A DNA stretch of 64,000 nt from an uncultured Pseudomonadales bacterium (GTDB taxonomy: Bacteria > Pseudomonadota > Gammaproteobacteria > Pseudomonadales > Azotimanducaceae), in the NCBI GenBank assembly GCA_937775265.1, contig CALKBV010000002.1, forward strand, positions 182,538 to 246,537, written 5' to 3'. A model generated the notes under the pieces. It did not search any database, had not been told where the DNA came from, and saw only the letters and a program-made list of their open reading frames with translations. Below are positions 56,933 to 64,000 of the stretch, one piece after another (position 1 is the first letter of the stretch; each line of letters starts with the position of its first letter). The translations under genes and the position numbers were made by a program.

Positions 56933-57010
56933 GGCTTTTCTCCACGTCAGGTCGAAACCTGACCTTTATTTCAATTCTATATCGTCAGTCAATATTGGGT
57001 GAGAACGACG

Positions 57011-60000
57011 CTAATCGTTCTCTAGCTCAATATCGATGCCCAGTGAACGGATCTCTTTCACCAACACATTGAATGATTCAGGCATACCCGGCTCCATTCT
57101 ATGATCACCGTCCACAATGTTTTTATACATCCTGGTTCGACCATGAACGTCATCCGACTTAACCGTCAGCATTTCCTGAAGCGTATAAGCCGCTCCATAG
57201 GCTTCAAGTGCCCATACTTCCATTTCCCCGAATCGCTGACCGCCAAACTGCGCTTTACCACCTAGCGGTTGTTGCGTTACGAGGCTATAGGAACCTGTCG
57301 ATCGCGCGTGCATTTTGTCGTCAACAAGGTGGTTCAACTTCAGCATGTACATGTAACCAACCGTGACTGGCCGATCAAACTGCTCACCAGTACAGCCGTC
57401 ATACAACACGCACTGGCCGTCGGCTGGCAAGTCAGCAAGCTCAAGCATCGTCTTGATCTCGGCCTCGTTGGCGCCATCAAAGACACCCGTCGCCATCGGC
57501 ACACCGCTACGCAGGTTACCTGCCATTTCAAGGATCTCATCATCTGAAAACTCGTCAAGATTCTCGATCCGGCCGCTCTGGTTGTAGATCTTTTCCAGGA
57601 AGTCCTTGATGTCGGCAGCTTGACGCTGGGCGTCCAGCATTTCACCGATCTTGATACCAAGACCGTGGGCAGCCCACCCTAGATGGGTCTCAAGAATCTG
57701 TCCAACGTTCATCCGCTTCGGTACACCAAGCGGATTCAACACGATATCAACCGGCTCTCCGTTCTCGTCGTACGGCATATCTTCAACAGGCTTAATAACT
57801 GAGATCACGCCCTTGTTTCCGTGACGCCCTGCCATCTTATCGCCAGGCTGAATTCGCCTCTTGATCGCAAGGTAGACCTTGGTGATTTTCAGTACACCGG
57901 GCGCGAGGTCGTCACCTGATTCAAGTTTGCCTTTGCTTTCTTCAAAACTTTCATCCAGATTATTGCGACGCTCCTTGAGCCTTAAGTCTGCCTGCTCAAG
58001 CAGATCGTTAAGGCTGTCCTTCTCCATGCGCAGCTTGAAGAAACTCTCTGATTCAAGATTTGCCAGGTAGTCCCGGGTTATTTTGTCGCCTTTCTTCAAC
58101 TCAGGACCGGCAATAACTTTCTGGTTCGCCAATGACTCGGTCAATCGTTCAAAAGTTGCGGTCTGGACAATCCGGAATTCTTCGTCGATGTTCTTGCGAA
58201 CTTCGTCGAGTGCAGCGCGCTCGATATCAAGGGCACGCTTATCCTTGGGAAGACCGTCACGAGTGAACACCTGCACATCAATCACTGTGCCGGTGTAGCT
58301 GCTGGGTACTCGCAGCGAAGTATCTTTCACATCCGACGCTTTTTCACCAAAAATCGCTCTTAAGAGCTTTTCTTCTGGCGTCAGCTGGGTTTCGCCTTTC
58401 GGCGTTACCTTACCAACCAGAATGTCGCCCGGATCTACTTCTGCACCGATGTAAACAATACCGGACTCATCGAGCTTGGACAGTGCACCTTCACCAACAT
58501 TCGGGATGTCACAGGTTATTTCCTCGGATCCCAACTTGGTATCACGAGCTATACAGGTCAGCTCCTGAATGTGAATCGTAGTGAACCGATCTTCTTTCAC
58601 GACCTTTTCAGAGATCAGGATCGAGTCCTCGAAGTTGTAGCCATTCCAGGTCATAAACGCGATGCGGATATTCTGACCAAGAGCCAACTCACCGATATCA
58701 ATGGAAGGGCCGTCCGCAAGGATATCCTTTTTAGCGACTACGTCGCCTTCCTTGACCAGCGGTTTCTGGTTAATACAGGTGTTCTGGTTAGAGCGCTGGT
58801 ACTTCGTGAGGTTATAAATATCAACGCCAGCCTCACCACTTTCGGTTTCAGCGTTGTTGACTCGAATGACAATCCTGCCGGCATCGACGGTTTCGATAAC
58901 ACCACCACGCCTGGCAACAACACAAACACCGGAATCCCTTGCAACCGTTCGCTCCATACCTGTTCCAACCAGCGGCTTTTCGCTACGCAGTGTTGGTACA
59001 GCCTGGCGCTGCATGTTGGAACCCATCAGTGCCCGGTTCGCGTCGTCGTGCTCCAGAAACGGAATCAAGGACGCTGCAACTGATACAACCTGCTGCGGCG
59101 ATACATCCATAAAGTTGACAGATTCACGAGGCATCTTGGTAAATTCACCAAGGTGACGAACCTCTACCATATCTTCCCTCAATCGACTCTTCTCATCCAT
59201 GGTCGCGCTCGCCTGCGCGATAACGTAATCACTCTCGACAATGGCTGACAGGTACTCGATCTCATCAGTTACGTTTCCGTTGGCAACCTTTCTATACGGG
59301 CTTTCGAGGAATCCATACTCATTGGTACGCGCATAAGTCGCCAGTGAATTGATCAGGCCAATGTTCGGGCCTTCAGGTGTCTCGATCGGACACACCCGTC
59401 CGTAGTGAGTTGGATGAACATCACGAACCTCAAACCCTGCACGTTCCCGCGTCAAGCCACCTGGGCCGAGCGCTGAGACACGACGTTTATGCGTCACCTC
59501 AGATAGAGGATTGTTCTGATCCATAAACTGCGACAACTGCGCAGAACCAAAATATTCTTTCACTGCTGCTGCAACGGGTTTCGCATTAATCAGGTCCTGC
59601 GGCATCAGACCTTCGCTTTCTGCCAGTGATAATCGCTCTTTCACGGCACGCTCTACCCTTATCAAACCAAGGCGGAAGGCATTTTCTGCCATTTCCCCAA
59701 CAGAACGAACCCGCCTGTTACCCAGGTGATCAATATCATCCACAGTATCTTTACCGTTTCTGATGTCAATCAGGCACTTCATCACATCAATAATGTCATT
59801 GTTTGACAGCGTACCTTCGCCGACTTCTTCTTCGCGGCCAAGACGTCGATTGAACTTCATTCGACCAACAGCAGTCAGGTCATAACGTTCAGAAGAGAAA
59901 AACAAGTTAGTGAACAGGTTCTCAGCGGCTTCTTTAGTTGGCGGCTCGCCAGGACGCATCATCCTGTAGATCTCAACCAGCGCTTCAAGTCGATTGGTTG

Positions 60001-61081
60001 TACTGTCGACATTCAGCGTGTCTGAGACAAATGGACCACAATCCAGGTCGTTTGTATAAATGGTATTGAATGCTGTAATACCAGCCTCAGCCAGTTGATC
60101 CAGAACTTCTTCGGTGATCGCCGTATTACACGGAATAACAACTTCACCGGTTTCAGTATCCACGATGTCTTTTGCAAGCACATGACCACAGACATAGTCG
60201 GATGGGCAGTTCAGCCTTTTAAGACCTGCTGCTTCCATCTCTCTAATATGCCGGGCAGTGATCCTGCTGCTTTCTTCGACAATGACGTTGCCTTTCTTAT
60301 CAACGATGTCGAATTTAGCTGTCTCACCGCGGAGACGGCCCGCAATCAGCTCTAGCGTATAGGTTTCTTCTGTTACCTCAAAGCTGTCCGTTTCAAAGAA
60401 CATGTCGAGAATCTGTTCTGACGTGAAATCCAGCGCGCGCAGTAATATCGACGCGGGCAGCTTTCTTCGTCTGTCGATTCGCACGAATACGCAGTCTTTA
60501 GGGTCAAACTCGAAATCCAGCCATGATCCCCGCATTGGGATTACCCGCGCGGAATACAGCAACTTACCTGACGAGTGAGTCTTGCCTTTGTCGTGATCGA
60601 AAAACACGCCCGGTGATCGGTGTAGCTGGGAAACGACAACTCGCTCGATACCATTGATCACGAAGGTACCATTATCGGTCATGAGCGGAATCTCGCCCAT
60701 GTACACTTCCTGTTCCTTGATGTCCTTGATAGCTTTGTTCGATGAATCTTTATCGTAGATCACCAATCGAACTTTTACTCGGAGCGGAACCGCGTAGGTC
60801 ACACTGCGAAGTTGGCATTCCTTGACGTTAAACGACGGCTTTCCGAGCCGGTAGCTAACGTACTCAAGTGACGCGTTACCCGAATAACTTGTGATCGGGA
60901 AAACTGACTGGAACGCGGTATGCAGACCCTTATTAATTCGTTCAGCAGGATCAACTTTGTCTTGCATAAACTTCTTGTAGGACTCCACCTGGGTTGCAAG
61001 CAGGTAGGGTATATCCATCACACGGTGCAACTTGCCAAAGTCTTTCCGGATACGTTTCTTCTCAGTGTACGAATAGGCCAT
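57011..61081 (-). CDS. rpoB: RNA polymerase subunit beta
   Basis: 1356 aa; [59 protein letters not shown]. Confidence 0.99.
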   Translation of the reverse strand: MAYSYTEKKRIRKDFGKLHRVMDIPYLLATQVESYKKFMQDKVDPAERINKGLHTAFQSVFPITSYSGNASLEYVSYRLGKPSFNVKECQLRSVTYAVPLRVKVRLVIYDKDSSNKAIKDIKEQEVYMGEIPLMTDNGTFVINGIERVVVSQLHRSPGVFFDHDKGKTHSSGKLLYSARVIPMRGSWLDFEFDPKDCVFVRIDRRRKLPASILLRALDFTSEQILDMFFETDSFEVTEETYTLELIAGRLRGETAKFDIVDKKGNVIVEESSRITARHIREMEAAGLKRLNCPSDYVCGHVLAKDIVDTETGEVVIPCNTAITEEVLDQLAEAGITAFNTIYTNDLDCGPFVSDTLNVDSTTNRLEALVEIYRMMRPGEPPTKEAAENLFTNLFFSSERYDLTAVGRMKFNRRLGREEEVGEGTLSNNDIIDVMKCLIDIRNGKDTVDDIDHLGNRRVRSVGEMAENAFRLGLIRVERAVKERLSLAESEGLMPQDLINAKPVAAAVKEYFGSAQLSQFMDQNNPLSEVTHKRRVSALGPGGLTRERAGFEVRDVHPTHYGRVCPIETPEGPNIGLINSLATYARTNEYGFLESPYRKVANGNVTDEIEYLSAIVESDYVIAQASATMDEKSRLREDMVEVRHLGEFTKMPRESVNFMDVSPQQVVSVAASLIPFLEHDDANRALMGSNMQRQAVPTLRSEKPLVGTGMERTVARDSGVCVVARRGGVIETVDAGRIVIRVNNAETESGEAGVDIYNLTKYQRSNQNTCINQKPLVKEGDVVAKKDILADGPSIDIGELALGQNIRIAFMTWNGYNFEDSILISEKVVKEDRFTTIHIQELTCIARDTKLGSEEITCDIPNVGEGALSKLDESGIVYIGAEVDPGDILVGKVTPKGETQLTPEEKLLRAIFGEKASDVKDTSLRVPSSYTGTVIDVQVFTRDGLPKDKRALDIERAALDEVRKNIDEEFRIVQTATFERLTESLANQKVIAGPELKKGDKITRDYLANLESESFFKLRMEKDSLNDLLEQADLRLKERRNNLDESFEESKGKLESGDDLAPGVLKITKVYLAIKRRIQPGDKMAGRHGNKGVISVIKPVEDMPYDENGEPVDIVLNPLGVPKRMNVGQILETHLGWAAHGLGIKIGEMLDAQRQAADIKDFLEKIYNQSGRIENLDEFSDDEILEMAGNLRSGVPMATGVFDGANEAEIKTMLELADLPADGQCVLYDGCTGEQFDRPVTVGYMYMLKLNHLVDDKMHARSTGSYSLVTQQPLGGKAQFGGQRFGEMEVWALEAYGAAYTLQEMLTVKSDDVHGRTRMYKNIVDGDHRMEPGMPESFNVLVKEIRSLGIDIELEND

Positions 61082-61127
61082 TCATGCCTCCCAGCGGGTC
61101 ATAGGGTCACAATATATTTTTAGGCAC

Positions 61128-61163
61128 AAAAAGGCCGGGCAACATCACTGTTGCCAGCCTTCT
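61128..61163 (-). terminator. Candidate attenuator between rplL and rpoB
   Basis: Minus strand AAGGCTGGCAAC-AGTGAT-GTTGCCCGGCCTTTTT; GC-rich stem plus U-tract. Confidence 0.75.
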
Positions 61164-61195
61164 TGAACCTAATTCCAGGATATACAATCCCTGGG

Positions 61196-61573
<378 letters not shown>

Positions 61574-61604
61574 TAGTCCTATCTCCAATTAGTAGTAATA
61601 AAAT

Positions 61605-62138
61605 TCAAGCAGCTGCTTCTTGTTTCTGATCTCGTACTGCCGCAACACCGCGTGTTACCTTTGCCGGCACGTCGTTAAACGTTCTTACCAGCTTGGTAAT
61701 CGGCGCCTGCATAACACCCATCAACATTGCGAGCGCTTGATCACGTGTAGGTAGCTTGGCCAGGGCATCAATCTGATCAGCAGGAAGTAACTTCCCACCC
61801 ACAGAAAGGGCTTTGATTTCAAAGTCCCCGTTTTCCTTGGCAAAGTCCTTGAAAACCCTGGCGCCAGCACCTGGATCCTCCAGTGAAAAAGCAACAATGT
61901 TTGGACCAAGTAGCGCTTCTTTCATGCACTCAAAATCAGTACCCTCAAAAGCTCTCTTTGCCAGCGTGTTACGAATAACGCGCACTTGTACGCCAACGTC
62001 GCGCGCCTTCTTTCTTAAGCTAGTCATGTTGTCTACCGAAACTCCTCGGTAGTCAGCTATAACAGCAGAAAGGGCTTTGCTCGCTGTATCGTTCACCTCA
62101 GCAACAATCGCCTGCTTTTCTTTAAGTCCTATTGGCAC
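61605..62138 (-). CDS. rplJ: 50S ribosomal protein L10
   Basis: [62 protein letters not shown] start. Confidence 0.98.
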   Translation of the reverse strand: MPIGLKEKQAIVAEVNDTASKALSAVIADYRGVSVDNMTSLRKKARDVGVQVRVIRNTLAKRAFEGTDFECMKEALLGPNIVAFSLEDPGAGARVFKDFAKENGDFEIKALSVGGKLLPADQIDALAKLPTRDQALAMLMGVMQAPITKLVRTFNDVPAKVTRGVAAVRDQKQEAAA

Positions 62139-62164
62139 AGTTACGTACTCCCGACTTGTTTAAA

Positions 62165-62300
62165 ATTGCTACAACCCGTCTGTCACACAGCTTGCAACGC
62201 TACTCACGGCGATGGATTCAATTCCTGAATCGGGCTCACCGTCTGCGCAGGCTTTTCGTTTTAACCATCAACTCATTCGAGCATCCGGGCCTGCGGTCTT
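62165..62300 (-). promoter_or_regulatory. Probable L10 leader (autoregulatory mRNA leader)
   Basis: Long structured leader 5' of rplJ, including minus-strand GCCTGCGCAGACGGTGAGCCCG; position expected for the L10(L12)4-binding leader. Confidence 0.5.
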
Positions 62301-62343
62301 TGACGAGTCAAGTGACCAAAGTCACTCGAACCCTTCAAAAGCT

Positions 62344-62413
62344 TAGAATTTCTTGAATTTTTCATCGAAAAAATTCCTAGAAATTCTTTGCCCCCGAGCG
62401 TTAGCCGAGGGGT
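62344..62413. repeat. Two-hairpin composite repeat, copy 2 (rplA-rplJ intergenic)
   Basis: tagaatttcttgaatttttcatcgaaaaaattcctagaaattctttgcccccgagcgttagccgaggggtc. Confidence 0.75.
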
Positions 62414-62453
62414 CCTTATTCTTTTCGAAGCGGGCCTTTCGGCTTCGCTTCGC

Positions 62454-63149
62454 TTACATTTCCAGTGAAGCCTGATCAATAGGGATACCAGCACCCATCG
62501 TCGTCGACAGCACGACTTTCTTAACATAAGTACCTTTAGCGCTGGTTGGCTTCGCCTTTTTCAGGTCGGCAATCAACGCCTCTATGTTTTCCTTGATGGC
62601 AGCAGGTTCAAATCCAACTTTCCCTATACCACCGTGAACAATACCGTTCTTGTCCGTTCTGTAGCGCACCTGGCCTGCCTTCGCATTCCTGACCGCTTCG
62701 CCTACATCCATGGTGACCGTCCCAAGTCTTGGGTTTGGCATTAAACCACGCGGGCCAAGGACCTGACCCAATTGGCCAACGACTCTCATGCTATCTGGGG
62801 TGGCAATTGCCACGTCAAAATTGAGTTCACCGCCTTTTACCGCCTCGGCAAGGTCATCCATACCAACAATGTCAGCACCAGCCGCACTTGCTTCATCGGC
62901 TTTCTCACCCTGCGCAAAAACAGCTACGCGTACATCTTTGCCGGTTCCATTAGGAAGGACAGTTGCGCCTCGCACAACCTGGTCAGATTTCTTTGGGTCA
63001 ACCCCAAGGTTAATACTGATGTCGATTGATTCCTTGAACTTCACCGTTGACAGCTCAGTCAACAGGGTAACCGCCTCATCAATCGCGTAAAACCTGCCTT
63101 CCTCAACCTTTTCCTTGAAAGCCTTTGCTCTTTTCGTCAGCTTAGCCAT
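62454..63149 (-). CDS. rplA: 50S ribosomal protein L1
   Basis: [30 protein letters not shown]...[15 protein letters not shown]. Confidence 0.98.
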   Translation of the reverse strand: MAKLTKRAKAFKEKVEEGRFYAIDEAVTLLTELSTVKFKESIDISINLGVDPKKSDQVVRGATVLPNGTGKDVRVAVFAQGEKADEASAAGADIVGMDDLAEAVKGGELNFDVAIATPDSMRVVGQLGQVLGPRGLMPNPRLGTVTMDVGEAVRNAKAGQVRYRTDKNGIVHGGIGKVGFEPAAIKENIEALIADLKKAKPTSAKGTYVKKVVLSTTMGAGIPIDQASLEM

Positions 63150-63583
63150 TACACAACTCCCTCGGTCTCAATACCTGATGCGCGAGCGGTACCGGCAATC
63201 GTCCTGACCGCAGCATCCATATCTTTAGCCGTAAGGTCCGGCTGCTTGGTGGTCGCGATCTCCTCGAGTTGCGCCCGGGTAACCTTGCCAACCTTATTTA
63301 CATGAGGCTCTGGACTACCCTTAAGAATACCAGCGGCCTTCTTCAGCAGGACAGATGCCGGCGGCGTTTTCTTAATGAAAGTAAAACTCTTGTCGGCATA
63401 GACCGTAATCACGACGGGAACAGGCATACCTTGTTCCAGTGATTGAGTCTCGGCATTGAATGCCTTACAGAATTCCATGATGTTCACACCATGCTGTCCC
63501 AGCGCCGGGCCAACGGGTGGGCTTGGATTTGCCTGCCCTGCAGGAACCTGCAGTTTTATATAGGCGCTAACCTTCTTAGCCAT
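63149..63583 (-). CDS. rplK: 50S ribosomal protein L11
   Basis: [46 protein letters not shown]. Confidence 0.98.
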   Translation of the reverse strand: MAKKVSAYIKLQVPAGQANPSPPVGPALGQHGVNIMEFCKAFNAETQSLEQGMPVPVVITVYADKSFTFIKKTPPASVLLKKAAGILKGSPEPHVNKVGKVTRAQLEEIATTKQPDLTAKDMDAAVRTIAGTARASGIETEGVV

Positions 63584-63683
63584 TAGTTTTCTCCTCGGGT
63601 GCTGACGCATGACTCATTTCATGCTCCCCATAAATGACAGTTCCCGACTAAAGTCCCTGCCAGATTAAAATTCAGTTATAAAT

Positions 63684-64000
63684 CTAGCCTTTCTCTACCT
63701 GCCCGAAATCAAGCTCGACAGGCGTGGATCGACCGAAAATAGTTACCGCAACGTGCAGGCGGTTCTTCTCGTAATTAACCTCTTCAACCACTCCGCTAAA
63801 GTCGTTGAATGGGCCATCTACCACTCGAACCAGTTCGCCCGGTTCAAATACTGTCTTCGGCGTGGCATGCTCAGTACCGGCCTGCACTCGCTGAAGAATT
63901 GCAGCAGCTTCTGCGTCGCTAATCGGTGCGGGTTTATCCGTTTTTCCACCAATGAAACCCATTACACGCGGTGTTTCTTTCACCAGGTGCCATGTGTCGT
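63684..64000 (-). CDS. nusG: Transcription termination/antitermination protein NusG, C-terminal part (runs off the right edge)
   Basis: ...[35 protein letters not shown]...[55 protein letters not shown] domain. Confidence 0.97.
   Translation of the reverse strand, partial: DTWHLVKETPRVMGFIGGKTDKPAPISDAEAAAILQRVQAGTEHATPKTVFEPGELVRVVDGPFNDFSGVVEEVNYEKNRLHVAVTIFGRSTPVELDFGQVEKG

Overview
This 64 kb window looks like a gammaproteobacterial chromosome segment made up almost entirely of housekeeping genes. From left to right it holds: a partial MFS transporter; a short degraded accessory strip (~0.7-2.4 kb) with tRNA-Phe, an intact small gene and gene remnants; moeB-prmC-prfA-hemA; a TPR lipoprotein, lolB, tRNA-Gln, prs, rplY, pth and ychF; a second EF-G; lipA-lipB-ybeD-dacA-rlpA-mltB-rodA-mrdA-rlmH-rsfS-nadD-proA; mpg, a LON-domain gene, uppP, ssb, uvrA and a class V aminotransferase; then the alpha, spc, S10, str, rpoBC and L11/L10 operons, ending inside nusG. 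The most unusual item is the 161-aa ORF at 1639-2124, 18 nt after tRNA-Phe. It appears to fuse an XRE/Cro helix-turn-helix to a shortened NusG-N-terminal-like (NGN) domain with no KOW domain, an architecture I do not recognise. Other points worth a second look: apparent single-base frameshifts in hemA and the TPR gene, loss of ispE from its usual slot, in-frame triplicated stop codons after prs, a tandem repeat duplicating the ybeD start, and several families of small hairpin or terminal-inverted-repeat elements at junctions of the ribosomal-protein operons. No CRISPR array, rRNA, integrase, transposase ORF or defence cassette was seen. All family calls come from reading the translations; no database search was run.
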